From NCBI GenBank assembly GCA_000711775.1, contig ARYC01001319.1:1-64000 (forward strand): a stretch of DNA of 64,000 bases, written 5' to 3'. Shown in pieces: positions 10,270-23,000 of the stretch. Within the stretch, counting starts at the first letter, position 1. Every line of letters begins with the position of its first letter. Origin of the DNA: Oxytricha trifallax. Its lineage: Eukaryota > Ciliophora > Spirotrichea > Sporadotrichida > Oxytrichidae. Position numbers and translations under genes: made by a program. A model generated the notes under the pieces. It did no database searches. It was given only the letters and a program-made list of their open reading frames with translations, and was not told the DNA's origin.

Positions 10270-11245
10270 TATAGACTAAGTCAAACTAGTGTTGAATAAT
10301 GCACCAATAGCGAAGCTCTTACACAAAACTGCCTCAACTGTTAGGTATCACTGTATGTCAGCTTTTTGGCATTTAATTCTTGTACTAAAAAACATCCAGC
10401 AAAAAAATAAAAGTTCACTCAGATCTATATTGACTACCTCTTTGACTCTGAGATTTTAAAGTATTGGGCACACTTTCCACTAGACTAGCGAGCTGTGATG
10501 TTTCATCGCAAGCTTCCTGACATGCGTATCTCTCCTTAAACTATAGCTAAAATTTATAAAAGAAATGGTATTACTATCAAGACTGTCAACAGAGTGAAGA
10601 GAGTTATTGAATTTACAATGCCATTTAATAGTAATAATTTAAACTATATGTATATATGATTAAATGCAAAGAGCTTTTACTAATAACATCAAGTTCATAC
10701 ACGCTGATGAAGCTGTATTTACCTTCAACACCTTTATTAATAAGTCTTGGTATAAGAAGTATGATAATATAGAAGTCTACGATTAGAAAGTAAAGGTTGT
10801 AACCCATGCAATTTTAGCAGGTATTAGTGAAGACTCTGGCTTAGAAAGTTATGTTATTCATCCTCGCTCTATTAAGCGAGAGTAGTATATAGAGTTCTTA
10901 CATAAGTTGAGAGATAAATACAACGATTAGTAGATCATCCGGTTTGTTCACAACCTCTCAGTTCATAAGACTAAGAAGTCTAAGAAAGCTTATGAAGAGT
11001 TAAACATAACTCCTGTATATAACGTTCCCAATAGCCCACAGTTTAATGGAATCGAGTTCTATTAGAATTAAATAAAGAGCCACTACAAGAAACTGCTGCT
11101 GTATCACCTAATACATGATTTGCCTATAGATACAATAGTCTTGATTCAGAGTAGCTGTAAGAGAGTGAGCAAAGAAAAGACAACAGTTAATGTGAGAGAA
11201 GGAAGAATGAATGTTTATAAATAAGTTTTAAATTTAAATGAATGA
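10270..11245 (+). pseudogene. TBE DDE transposase, copy 2
   Basis: A helix-turn-helix-like start (IAKLLHKTASTVRYHC) is followed in other frames by RAVMFHRKLP, FIHADEAVFTFNTF, YVIHPRSIKRE, NLSVHKTKKSK and FNGIEFY, ending VYKQVLNLNE at TGA 11243-11245. The blocks lie in more than one frame, so the gene is broken. The second catalytic Asp of the DD34E triad reads His (FVHNLSVHK), while the third residue Glu is kept. The stop lies seven bases from the stop of the convergent 22K gene. Confidence 0.8.
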
Positions 11246-11251
11246 ATAAGT

Positions 11252-12043
11252 TCACATATTAAATTAACCCAGAAAGGGATTAGGCTTCTCCTTCTTCTCC
11301 TCTTCTTATGGCTTGCTTGGGCCCATATTTTTTCTCTTAGTGCCAGCTCCTGCATCTATTTTCATTTCATCTGGCTTTTAAAAATCTTTATAAAGTCTCT
11401 TGCTCACTTCATGAATAGTCTATGACTTTGTTTATCTGTGAACCTTTGCATGTTCTTTAATTAGGAATATACCAGTTCCAGGTTTCCATACAAAGTTATG
11501 TGACAAAGCTTACTAGATAGGTATGGATGCTTCATAAGCTCCGCAAGCCAGGTCTCGCTTATTAGTATGCCTTGCTTCTTTTAATCTTCAGGAGAAATAG
11601 AGTAGCGTTTCTTGTGAGCTTCTTCAATGATCTCTCTGAGATAGCCTCTCTCTTAAAGTGCCAAGAACACCAAAGAAGAAGCTCCTTTCTGGAAGTTTGT
11701 TAGAGAGTTGTTTCTTGGTAGGAAGATAAACTTCCAACTCTTCATCTTTCATCGCATCCTCGTAGAGATTAGTGACTGAAATCTCTGGGTAGTTTGGTAT
11801 ATCTATCAACTTAATTTCATTGTTTTTTAAGGCTTTCTTCTCATCGCAGAGTATCGCTTTTAAGAATGAAATGTTGGTACCTTCCATCGTTGGAAGGAAT
11901 AATCCCACTATAGTATATGATTATGTATATGTCACATGCTTACTACACTGAGTGAGGTATCGATAGAGATCTTCCTTGCTTCTAAATCTTAAGATCATTT
12001 CTTAAGCTTCAACCCTCTTCATTGCAGTACTTATAGATTCCAT
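11252..12043 (-). pseudogene. TBE 22K protein, copy 2
   Basis: The gene starts at ATG 12043 (MESISTAMKR) and ends FNM at TGA 11252-11254. Conserved blocks are SKEDLYRYLTQ, VGLFLPTMEGTNISFLKA, NYPEISVTNLYEDAM and ERSFFFGVLGTL. The C-terminal tail is basic and proline-rich (RLYKDFQKPDEM, GAGTKRKNMGPSKP). A frame change occurs after GTL, so the copy is broken. TBE 22K proteins have no known domain or role. Confidence 0.78.
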
Positions 12044-12229
12044 ACTCGTTCCTTCTTTTCATATTGAATTTCAAATTTTAAAAGATATAGTCCTGGATCC
12101 TACTATTTAAAATATAAGTATTAAATATGGGCATCTTATTGGAGGTCATCCTGGTAAGGATACGTGGAGAAAGCTGGCAGAAGCTGCAACAAACTTAAGA
12201 GATGGAGCTCCATTTTTATCAATTTAGTT

Positions 12230-12400
12230 CCATTAAATTAGTACTAAATTCGTTTAAATTTAATTGGTACTAATTTAATAGTATCCAAGCTTAATTAGTA
12301 CATAGTTTTAAACTAATGAGATTTTAATGGAAAAGTTCCTATCTGGTTCAAAACTTAATTGGTACCAGTACCAACCTGAACTTTATCCGAGTTGGTAACA
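12230..12400. repeat. GGTACC/TTAATTGG spacer repeats in TBE copy 2
   Basis: Short degenerate repeats built on TTTAATTGGTACTAATTTAATAGT recur about five times in the spacer between the 22K and kinase genes. The same array lies at 59650-59870 in copy 4. It may be regulatory or a remnant of a binding array. Confidence 0.5.
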
Positions 12401-12629
12401 GAATCAAAATTACTAAGAGTAAAATTACAAAAATTATAGTTATAAACTGAGTATAAATATGAAGTTTTAGAGCTGAGATCAAACCATTATTAATGCTGTA
12501 GCAACTCCTTTATAGTCCAGCTATAGCTATAGAGGTTTAAAGACCTTGATAAAGAAATTAAAATTTGAATTTAAACTTGGAGGTCAACTTAAATCGTAGA
12601 GCGGCACTTTTAGGAGTAGGGCAATCAAT

Positions 12630-13179
12630 GAGTAAAAATACAGTCGATTTCCAAAATATAATAAAATAATCAATCATTTATTCACGCTATTTTAATATTA
12701 AAATTTTTAATATAATTAAAAAGCAAGTATCTCGAAATTTTGATCATTTTGAGATACGTGCCAAATAAATATAATTAAATAATCATACATCAAACTTCTA
12801 GTTATAAATGTAATTAAGTATTTCTACAAATTAAAGTTCATTGTAAAAAGCTTTAAAAATCAAATATATATTTTTTTTGTTTTATAGATTATACTGATTA
12901 TTTTAAAATTCTATGTTTAATAAAAAAATTATTTACTAATATTATCTTATCTATATTATATTTAAAAATGAACTTTAATTTGTATAAATACTTAATTTCA
13001 TTTATAACTAGAAGTTTAATGTATGAATATTTAATTATATTTATTTGGCACGTATCTCAAAATGATCAAAATTTCGAGATACGCGCTTTTTAATTAGATT
13101 AAAAATTTTAATATTAAAATAGCGTGAATAAATGATTGATTATTTGATTATATTTTGGAAATCGACTGTATTTTTACTC
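12630..13179. mobile_element. Palindromic MITE inside TBE copy 2, AAT duplication
   Basis: A 550-base element starts GAGTAAAAATACAGTCG and ends in its reverse complement, flanked by AAT at 12627-12629 and 13180-13182. Removing it restores the copy 4 context (GGTTAATCATTTCTCAACTTTGG against GGGCAATCAAT/GCTAAACTTTGG). The arms contain a second inverted block, TATCTCGAAATTTTGATC. The 3-base ANT-type duplication equals that of TBEs, so the TBE transposase may have mobilised it; this is an inference. Confidence 0.8.
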
Positions 13180-13379
13180 AATGCTAAACTTTGGTCAACC
13201 AAGAAACAAGAAGTTATATATATATTGAGAGGGAGGCAGAGCTAAGAGCTCTTGAATTTGAAGAACAGATTTTTATAATTGAAGTTTAAAACAAGAAATA
13301 GAGGTGGGAATTTAAACTAAGTTGAATTTTTTGAGGAAGAAAAGTAATAGTAAACAATATAAAAATTAAAACATCAATG

Positions 13380-14535
13380 TGAAGACTGCTAAAATTTCTT
13401 CTCAGCTGAGTCTAATTTGAAGATACACATCAAAGAGATACACTCTGGTAGAGCTAAGATCTACTCTAAGCATGATAAAGTTGATGGTAAGTATTAGTTC
13501 ACAACGCGCATGAAATCTTATACTCACTCAGCCAAAAGAGGCATTTTTAAAAGCACCTTGTAAGTGAATTCCTTATTAAAGATGAAGAAACTTAAAAGCT
13601 TATACCTGCCAAAAGAAAGAATAACTCTCTCGAGTCATAAAGAGAACTTAAGGAGAGGCTCAAGAGACAGAAGCGTTTTGAATCAATAAATCAGCCAACA
13701 AACGCTACTCTTATCTCATGTTTTTAAGAGAGAGTTATTTTATACCTTCATTGAATGCAATTAATATTTACAGCTGTATTTAAAATAACTTGCAAGTATA
13801 TCCGTTCAAGTATCTCATTAAGAACGAGCAGTATCAATATGAATTTGCAAATGAATACATAATACTGAGAGAGGCCTAGAAGAAATAGTTTAAGAACTTA
13901 CTTAGACTTGATGGAGTTATTCTTGGGCATGGCTATGTTGCATTAAGACTGAAAAAGTTTGAAATGACTTTGAGAGATTATCTCTATCAAAATAGATACC
14001 CAGATGATTTAAATGAGAAACTTCAAAAAATGATTAAGGGTGTATAAGAGCTCCATGAACTTGGGTATGTGCATAGAGATTTGAAGCATTAAAATGCTAT
14101 ATTAAATCTCTGCCATCAGAAATAGTAGTCATTGATTTCAATAGAGCGGATAAGATAAAAGATAATAACTTTGGCTAAGGTGCTTGGCACACCAGGTTAC
14201 TTTCCAATAAGAGAGATGTGGACTAATAGCTCTTTTTAGTTGGATGTTTGAGCAGTAGCTGCCATAATCTTAGAGTGAAATATGTATGGAAAGTATGTCT
14301 TACTTTGGAAAAGCACGAAAAAAAATCAATAAGTTTGGCTTCTAAACATATATAACAGGAAGATGTCTGCAATTAAATTTAGAATCTTGTAGAGATGATA
14401 ATCGTAAGAGCTCCAGCTTGTCCTAGATAATCATTAGAAGACATACATAAACCACTACAGAGAGCTAGATTCAAGAAGTACCACAAAGATAAGCAGAGAA
14501 AATTTGTTAGAATTAAGCAAGCTAATATTCATTAA
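13380..14535 (+). pseudogene. TBE zinc finger/kinase protein (57K), copy 2
   Basis: Zinc-finger-like sequence (IHSGRAKIYSKHDKVDGKY) lies at about 13430-13580. Kinase-like sequence follows (QYEFANEYI, KKFEMTLRDYLY, MIKGVQELHELGYVHRDLKH at about 14030-14090). Later blocks lie in shifted frames up to KKYHKDKQRKFVRIKQ near 14520. Several finger cysteines seen in copy 4 are lost. The gene is clearly decayed. Confidence 0.75.
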
Positions 14536-14639
14536 ATTCACATAAAACCTGCGTTTTATCCACTAACCTTAATAAGACCCCAGCTATACCCTACAAATCA
14601 AAGCACTTATAAATCTCACTAAGTGGTTTAAGGGTTTTG
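14535..14639. repeat. Right inverted repeat of TBE copy 2
   Basis: It is the reverse complement of 9348-9450: AATAAGACCCCAGCTATACC, then ATCAAAGCACTTATAAA and a degenerate telomeric end AAGGGTTTTG. The telomeric repeats are more decayed than in copy 4. Confidence 0.8.
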
Positions 14640-14640
14640 A

Positions 14641-16110
14641 ATGATGTATAAAGATTTTGACAAAAAATGCTAATAAAAGTGACAACTCGTAATAAATAGT
14701 AATAATAATAATAATTAGATCACATTGAGGTCTCTAGGACCCAGATCAAGCCCTTTTATAGTTAGTATCAATATGGACATCAATAAATTCAAAAATAAAA
14801 TTTTTTAAATTCTGTTGCCTTTCTTGTCAAACTATTTGTTCTTCTTTCTTTGTTCTTTCTTCATCCTTTTTTTCTTGTCTTTTATGAGGTGGTGTGGTTT
14901 GAAGATTGAGTCTACCTAACCATGTCATTTCTAGATTATTGTATTAGGTTATTGTGAAGTGCTCTTTCCTGTGTACTTCTTAATTTTAACTCTAGTTTAA
15001 ACAGAGGAATGGGTTGATTGAGCAATTATTTTTCTTATTGAGGATTGAATTGAGGATCTTAGTTGATTTTTTTGAAATCAATTAGTTTTTTGAAAGTTGT
15101 TAGAATCTGTTCTTATTGGGGTTAAAAATTTGGACTATGCTAAGAAGTAGTTTAGTTTAAACCTCATATGTCTTACTCTATGTTGTCTTACTATGTTTGA
15201 GTATCGTCTGATGACTAGTTGGTTACTGTTGAAGTGCTGATCAGAAAATGGTCAGATTCTGATCTGGTTTATGGTTGTGAAGTCTTTGTATTCTCCCTAT
15301 TTAGTACCCTAACTTTCAAATTTGAATCAAGATGGTTTTTATCAAACAAGCAATTCTATTTTTATACTTCAATATCCCTTTCTTGTTGAGGGTCAGAATT
15401 TTTGATAGCCAATGTTGTTGTGTTTGGGACTTGTTCTTTTTATTATTTGGATTTTTATATTCCTAGGTTGAAGTAGGTTGGTTTCTAAGGTTGTCTCTAT
15501 TCATTTGGTTTAAAAAAATTATCAGTTTTTAAAAATCTGGTCCTATGTGTTAACTCAATTTTCTTCTCTTCCTATTTGGTAGGGGAGTTTTGGTTTAGGG
15601 GTCTCTGGATTTTGTGTATTTTTGAAGTACATAACTGGTTTGTAGAAAATTCAGAGAAAGTGTATTCTGTTGGAGCTTATGTTTGTTGGATCCTTTGTGT
15701 TAAGATGTTTTACTCAAGTATTATTGAGTTAGTTTTTCTTGGGAAATAGGTTATTAAATATCTTGTTAAAGGAGTTGTTTTCTTTTGAAAGATTAACTGA
15801 AGAATTTAGGTATTATGGAATCTACCAATAGAACTATATAGCAGTCTAGTTCAATTGTTTTTGTTCTTACTTAAATCGTAAGTCTCATCCTGGAATAGAA
15901 TATTTCCTTTATGTAGTACTTTACATCTTTAGTAGTAGGTTGCAAGGGTGTTTTAAAATAATATCATCTTCAGATATTTCACTATCTGTTTCCCACTATC
16001 TGTTTCCCAGTCGTTGTAATCTTTAACATTATTTATCTCCCTTCTAGAAGATACTAGACTATGGAAAGAACTTTACTCTCTACTTCCGTAGATGGAGGAG
16101 AGTTAATTAA
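14641..16110 (-). repeat. Dispersed repeat, right part of copy 1, with minus-strand coding relic
   Basis: It opens with an AAT tract (about 14698-14717) and ATCACATTGAGGTCTCTAGGACCC, matched by 54835-54890. A pyrimidine-rich plus strand follows for 1.4 kb. The minus strand reads as a broken Gln-rich protein ending KRQEKKDEERTKKEEQ near 14840, with an acidic patch (TDSEISEDD) near 16000. A 14-base tandem duplication (CACTATCTGTTTCC) lies at about 15979-16008. The protein is not identified. In the coding direction the AAT tract would be a TTA-rich 3' tail, as in non-LTR elements, but this is only a possibility. Confidence 0.5.
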
Positions 16111-18060
16111 ATTAGATGTTTTATTTTTATGGAATGTGTGTCATATAAATTTATCGTCACAGTTCCTTTTACTAACAATCTAATTTAATAATTTTAATAA
16201 ATAGTAGCAAAACGACCACTTTTCACATACAAGACAAAAAGCATAGTAAAGGAGTTGTAAATATTAATATAATTAATTTTTGAATTTTAATTTTCGCATT
16301 TCCCCGATTTTATTGTATTTTATCAATAATCAAATTTATTTTAATAATTTAATAGAGATACAAGAACTCTAGAAATTTTAGTAGATAATTCTATTAATGA
16401 TACGGTCTTTAATTTTGTTCATTTAAGCTCTCTGACAAAACTGGTAGATTTAAAATAGATTGTAACTATAAAGATTTAAACAATTATTATAATTATATAA
16501 TGTTGTACAAATTAAAATAATTGCAATACTGACTATCAACAAACATAATTATTATAAAATTGATTAATTTGATTTAGTAAATTTTTAATTTATAAGTCAA
16601 TTATATAATTAATTCATTTTTGCTACTAAAATTGATTAATAAATATTCATTATTTTAAGTCTAAAAATTAGAGTAATTGTAATGACCCACATAATGAATG
16701 AAGTTGTATAAGGTAATCTCTATAGTGGTACATAAACATATTTATAGAAACAGAAAAATAAATTTAATAAATATAAATGTTATTGCTGAAATACAAAAGA
16801 ATAGGATATTGTAAAAATTAAAAATACAAAAAACTGCCGTATAATTGAAAGTTTTAATATATTTACAATTAATCTCATAAAATGACTAAAAAGCCTGAGA
16901 GTTATTGCATTTATTTTTCATAGTTTACTAACTGTCCTATTTATTAATATGAGAATGTTATTTTTTAATATTTTTTCTCAAATAATTCTTTTTGAGGGGA
17001 GCAAGGATCTACTAGTATAAACAATACATTAAGCGAAACTTTATTTACAGGCGCCTTAAATACATTTAATATTTCTTCTTAGTATAAATACTCTTAATTT
17101 ATTTGTTTTGCCTTCAGCTCTAAATTTCACAAGTTATATGATCTTCACTTTCATTATTTGGTTTAATTTGTACCCTAAAAGCAAAAAGTAAGCATAAATC
17201 AAAGAAATAAAAGTAAAAATAGAGCAAAAAGCATTACATTGCTTAAAAGTGCTTTTGTAAATAGATATTGATGAGAGCCATTATTTTTTATTATTAAAAT
17301 TTAATTATTTTATGTTTTAATTTGAGATATTAATAATTTTTGATTTTCAAAAAATTCATATACAATAATAATAAATAATCTTAATGATTGGATTAAATGC
17401 AATAATAATTTGAATCTATAGTCATGCCCAATCAATATCTTTTTTATTTATATAAGTATAAAAGATTGTAATATTTATAATCAAATATTTAATAGTTTAA
17501 TCACTAAAGTTATGCTTGTTAGACCATTGATAATTTTTATTGAAGGTGACACGAAATTAATGTGAGTAATTTAATTATAAAAAATTTTAAAGATTCTTTT
17601 TTATTAACACAAAATAATTAAGTACAAAACAATAATGATGCAACAAAGGAATATGAAAATGAAGAATAGTATTGAATATTATTTTTTAAAAAATTTATTA
17701 ATAAATCAGAAAAATATTGATTGCAACACTAAAGATATTAAATGCAAAGTAATTTATAGCTTAAATATAATTTGTATATATTTCTAATAATATTGTATAT
17801 ATTATCCTTATTTATTGTGTAAGTTTATAAAATTTAGATTTAGAGGTTAATCATTATTAAAATCAAATTTATTAATTACTAATGTTAATCATAGTTTATT
17901 AAAGGTTTTCATTACAGAACATATCATAAATGTATTAGTATACACGTTATTCTCGATGTTATTGCATCATATTAATTAAATAATTTTCTACACCTTCACT
18001 CAAGGATTCATATCCTTGTAATTTTACAGGATATATTGGTTCCATAGCCGGAGATTTAAC
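16111..18060. other. AT-rich spacer, no gene seen
   Basis: About 80% AT. No recognisable protein, RNA gene or strong inverted repeat was found by eye. A brief GC-richer spot at 16990-17020 has no convincing frame. Confidence 0.45.
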
Positions 18061-18245
18061 CGTTAATCTTTATTCAGTTATAAGAAATAAGCTTCCAATA
18101 TAAAATATTTAAGATGCTTTGAGAGTTTTTGCAGTGTATCTTTGAATGCTGTAGAATGACTCTTTCATCTTTTAATTTGACGAGAATATAGGTGGACTAA
18201 TGAATTTAATTAAAGCTTACAAAAAATATTGATGAAAGAAATAAA

Positions 18246-18878
18246 ATGGATTTGAATCGAAACAAGAATAACATGACCAAGAACATGATGACGAGGAAAA
18301 TATCAGACTAAAAGGAATAGCAAAAAGGTGTCGAGTTTTATACAGCACATTTATTAAGATACTTACTGATTTCTAGCAGTTATTAAGAGTTCATTAGTGG
18401 TATAGCCATATTTTATGTAATGTGGCGAAATACCTTAAAGTTTTAAATACGCAAAACTTATGTTGCATAAGAACATTATGACAATGTTGCAGAAGATTGC
18501 AGCAAGAATAACTCCATGCAAGAATTTTCAAATATCTAATAATTCACAAACAGCATAGATTTAAATCATTAAATAGATATCTTTTATTCTGTGCTGACAA
18601 TTTTCAAAATCATCAATTTATCAGTTGTCGCTTTTGTTTCTTTCTTTTTCATGCAGCAATTTATCATATTTAGCTTTGATTTAAATTAATTGAATAATAT
18701 CTACCTAATTCATCTTACATTTTACTAGAAATTAAATATTTAATGTAGATTGTCTTATTTCTCAGTTAAATGCACATTTATTTGGTCTGCCACAAATCAT
18801 TTTCAAAAGTTCATAAGGTATATTTTTTAATCTTATTCTACTATATCTGATGATTCATTGGCAACCTATCAAGGTTGA
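18246..18878 (+). CDS. Possible ORF of 210 codons, unknown
   Basis: ATG 18246 to TGA 18876-18878 is open with TAA/TAG as Gln. It includes a hydrophobic segment (INLSVVAFVSFFFMQQF) that could span a membrane. A competing frame at 18255-18475 reads EHDDEENIRLKG and looks equally protein-like, so the true frame is uncertain. Runs of this length are expected by chance several times in the window. It is listed because GC content is locally raised. Confidence 0.2.
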
Positions 18879-18879
18879 A

Positions 18880-19845
18880 AAAAATGGTACCTTTTCAATT
18901 AAACATAAAATTATAATTTTATTCTATAATTTTAATATTATATACATCACATTTAATTATAGTTTTATAAATACACCATATGTTTGTTTTAAACGCTTTT
19001 ATAATTTATTTTAATGAGTTTAATTTGTTTAAAATTAAAGTTTACACGAAGTAAGTCGTAATAAATTACTTCTAAAATTAGAGACTGATATTAATTTTAA
19101 AAATGGCTTAATTGAATAAAAATGATTAATAAAAAAAAATTATTCAATTAAATATTCAAAATAATGGTAATTTTAATATAATTTATGAATGAAAATAATA
19201 AAATATTCATTTTGCTGAATGATAAATTAAGATTCTTGGAAATAATTATTATATTTGCTTAAAATGATAGATTTTAAAAGAAATTTTTAAGCAGTAGCTG
19301 TTATCTAAAATTTTATTTTTCTCTTTTAATATTGCTAAATAGATTAGCCTGTAAAAATATGTGAAATTATAATTTTACTATAATTAATATGAATAATTAT
19401 GTCAATAAAATTACTTTAAAAGTGTATTAAATTTATAAACTAATCTTATATTGTCAATTTTTGAATATTTAAAATATGTAATAACAAATACACTTTATAG
19501 AAAACACTAATAAATATGATAAGATAATTAGCAAATGATAAGGTAATATAATATTTATAATTATATTAAAAAATATTTATACTTTTCAAACAACAAAGCG
19601 GAATAGATATCAAGGATTCATAAAAATGGGAAATTTATACTAATCCCTGTAATAAATTAGCAAATTTTTATTTTAAAGTATTATTTCAATACTAATCTAA
19701 TATTTATCTTAAATCTACCTTTAATTACAATATTAATTTTTCTTATCAATAATAGATTATTATACTTATGATTAAACTATTTCTACTTTATATTTTAATT
19801 TTGCTTTAACTAATTAAATAAAACTAATAAATTTGTAATGTAATG
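18880..19845. other. AT-rich spacer
   Basis: No feature was recognised. The sequence is very AT-rich with many short A and T runs. Confidence 0.45.
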
Positions 19846-19849
19846 AATC

Positions 19850-20085
19850 CATTCCTACCACACGAATTTGTATTTCTTTTCTTCCTTCACTTTTGAGAGT
19901 GCATCAAAAGCATGTATAAATGTTTTAATATTTCTGGGGATCTATGTCTAAGTACAAGCATCCGATTGATTACCTTTTACCTGCAAGATTGCTCTGATTT
20001 AATTATCTGTTTATCTTAAGTAAATTCAGCTGTATTTGGATCAATCTATACTAGTGTTTTGCTCATCTTGTGATCAATAAGACAC
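19850..20085 (-). pseudogene. Coding-like patch, minus strand, unknown
   Basis: GC rises locally. One minus frame reads MSKTLVQIDPNTAEF from about 20055. A second reads RNIKTFIHAFDALSKVKEEK and YKFVWQEWIHYI towards 19850. A GTAAAAG...CTTAG stretch between them could be a short in-phase intron. No family is assigned. Confidence 0.25.
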
Positions 20086-20089
20086 TAAA

Positions 20090-23000
20090 TAAACTATTAT
20101 TATTTCAAAGGATTTCCATATAATAATCAAATATCTTAAAAACTGTATGAACATGTTAAAACGAAATAAGTATTTGTTTTACCATTATTCTTGATTGGCG
20201 GGTTATTCAGAGTAGAGTAATATTGAGTTAACTTTGATATTATATTATCATTTAAGCCTAGACAAAGCAAACAATTGCGTGTTTATCATCAAGGTGTAGG
20301 TTCCTAATAGTTGAAAAAGCTTGCACTGCTTATTTTCAAGCGATAATGTGTAAGTATCACAAACAGAGTGAAGGATTCAGTGTTATTTCCTCATTAGTTG
20401 CTATCCTCACTTCTAAGTCTTGGTTCAATTACTTTTTATTCAATTATAAACTTAGCTTATTTTTTTGATAATATAAATTAGTTTTATTTGAGTATGGGAA
20501 CTTTATGGTTAGGTAAACAATCGAAACGTAATTAAAGGTTGGTTGAGATGTAGCAAACATGCAAAACTAAAAGTTTGATGCTTATAAAATGGCAAATTAT
20601 AAGAGAATTTTGCAACCAATTAAAATACTCAATTCTCAGACATAACATAATAAATTTGTTTCCTCGCACAATGTATAATAAATTTAAATAAGAACAAAAT
20701 TGACATTCTTTTATTAACCTAATTTTTAAACATAAATTAGCTTAGAATTATATATTTAATTGGTAAAATGATCTTTATAATAAACTAATTCAATTCACAA
20801 GTACTGGGTATATTCAATAATTAATTGAGATGCTGAGGAATACAAATAAAAAGACTCGAAATTAAAAATCATAAATATTTAGTTTTAGCAAATTATCAAA
20901 CTCTTAAAATGGTTTAAAGTTTAAATTGTTACCTTGATTCAGCATTAAATATATTTGTTACTTTTAATAATAATATAATTTAAAATTAGATAAAAAGAAT
21001 TATCAAATAGAATAATCGCTAACTAAAGATCTTAAGTGAGTAGGTTATTAATGAAGAATGTGAATAATACATTCGACTTTATCAATTTTATTATAAATCT
21101 AAACTCGCATTTGATTTTTCAGATATTGATTCCCCAAAAATATATTTAATAGACTTATAAATTAATCACTATAAATTAAGCATCACGATTCTTCCACAAC
21201 TAATTTCAATAATTGTAGTTATTATTGCTAAGTGTTCATCTTCTGACCTCTTGCTGTTTGATATTCTTGATCTTAGTGAATAATTGACATTTTAATCCAA
21301 AATTAATTTGCTTTAATTTCAACTTAACTTTCAGCATATTAAATATAAAATACTGATTTAGAGAATCTTTAAAATTTAATACTAAGATAATATCTAATAT
21401 ACGTTTCTAAGATGTATAAACTTATTTTCTACTTACAATTGTACGTAGAAAGATATAAATAAATTATTAATTAATCTATCATAATTAGTATGAGTTTAAT
21501 CGTTATAAATAAAGTTACACCATTTATTAGAGTTTTATAGAATTGTATCTCTCAAATTTATTTTTATATTGGTTGATACTGGTGAAATCTCTTAGTGAAG
21601 TTGCTTAATAGAAGAATTGGAAAAATAGAGATGTTAAGATTTTGTTAATAAATTATCAATAAACGGTTCTGAAATAATTGTTTTTTTTTCTCAAAAAGCA
21701 TATGTTTATTTTTAATATGCTTATATTAAATATAAAAATAAAGAGTAACCTTAACTTTAAACTGAAAGAATAATGTGTATTTGAACTCGGAGATTCGAAC
21801 TACCTCATAAAAGGATTTAGTTGCTTTAAGATCTAGCTGCTCAAAGCCAAGCATGCATAGGTAATCGATGAAAAGATAGTATACTCGACTAGAGATTGAC
21901 ATCCTAGAGATACAAACAAAGCAATTAAAAATCTAACATGTACATTTAGATGTCGCAATTGAGTTGACAATAAAAAATACACTATTTAGACTTAATGATA
22001 ATTTAGGTATTTTAAATAATCAAATTAAAAAGAATTAATAAATCTAGAGAGAATAAAAGTGATGGTAATATTATGATTTATTATTGATGTCAACAATTCA
22101 TTTACTAGCTATGAAAACCTACAGATATTAAATATGACAATTCAATTTATTTGTGCTGACTAAGTTTAATAAATATTATAAAGTTGAACGTAGTTACTGT
22201 TTGATAAAGATTGATAAATGTCAATAATTCTCTTATTAATATACTTACAATATAATTAAAAAAATGCATTCCTTTTTTTTATATGTTTTAACAACAAAAA
22301 TCTGAGAATTTTATTTACAAATTGACATCAGTGAGATATGAATTTTCTTCTCCAATCATAAAATTGTGAATAATTATATAGTTCTCATTATTATAAGTTT
22401 TATTTTACACTTATCTATTAAAGCAGTATATTATTTTGCTAACTTCAAAATATATATGATTATTACTTTCATTAGAAAAGCAAATAACTGGTTTATAAAA
22501 TAAATTCTTTGATTAATTTATCACTGCCATATACTTACTTACTTAATCACATTTCCCTCGCTCTTAATTAGTTATTTATTTTTCCTAGCTCTTAATTAGT
22601 TATTTAATTGATATTATTTGTGTAAATAAATCAAAATTAAGAATAATTTTATTTATTGATTATCAGGCAAAATAAATTGTTATTTAGTAGTTGTAATAGA
22701 TATCATCTGCAATTAAATATGTTAAATTTAATATTAATTTATACAGACTGGTATAAGAGTTGGGGTCCCTCTCATTTAACATACATAATGTTTTAAAAAT
22801 AATAATTTATATTACTCCTCTATTTTTTGCGAGAATATTGTAGGAATTACTTATCCACAACTTGAATAGAATCGAACTTCATAAAGATTTAATTAGTACA
22901 ATCCAAATCTCATTTTAATAATAATTTATATGTAAAAAAACATTTTTATATTTTAATTTAAGTTTACTTATTAATTTTATTATTATAAAAAAAATTAAAT

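Larger units (their letters stand above)
9348..14639 (+). mobile_element. TBE-type DNA transposon, copy 2, with two nested insertions
   Basis: The ends are CAAAATCCCAAAACACC at 9348 and the inverted counterpart finishing AAGGGTTTTG at 14639, both followed inward by the GAT.TGTA...ATAG.TGGGGTCTTATT block. The length is 5292 bases against 4072 in copy 4. The excess is mostly two insertions, 9520-10266 and 12630-13179. Gene order is transposase (+), 22K (-), zinc finger/kinase (+). The flanking triplets do not match, so no clear target duplication remains. The genes are decayed. Confidence 0.85.

Noticed and set aside
9339-14645. Target duplication for TBE copy 2
   Set aside because: The triplets next to the two ends (TTT and AAT) differ, so no duplication can be claimed.
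21780-21870. tRNA-like motif (AGATTCGAAC and CTAGCTGCTC on the reverse strand)
   Set aside because: A T-arm-like and a D-arm-like motif are present, but stems for the acceptor, anticodon and T arms do not pair properly and no clean anticodon loop is found.
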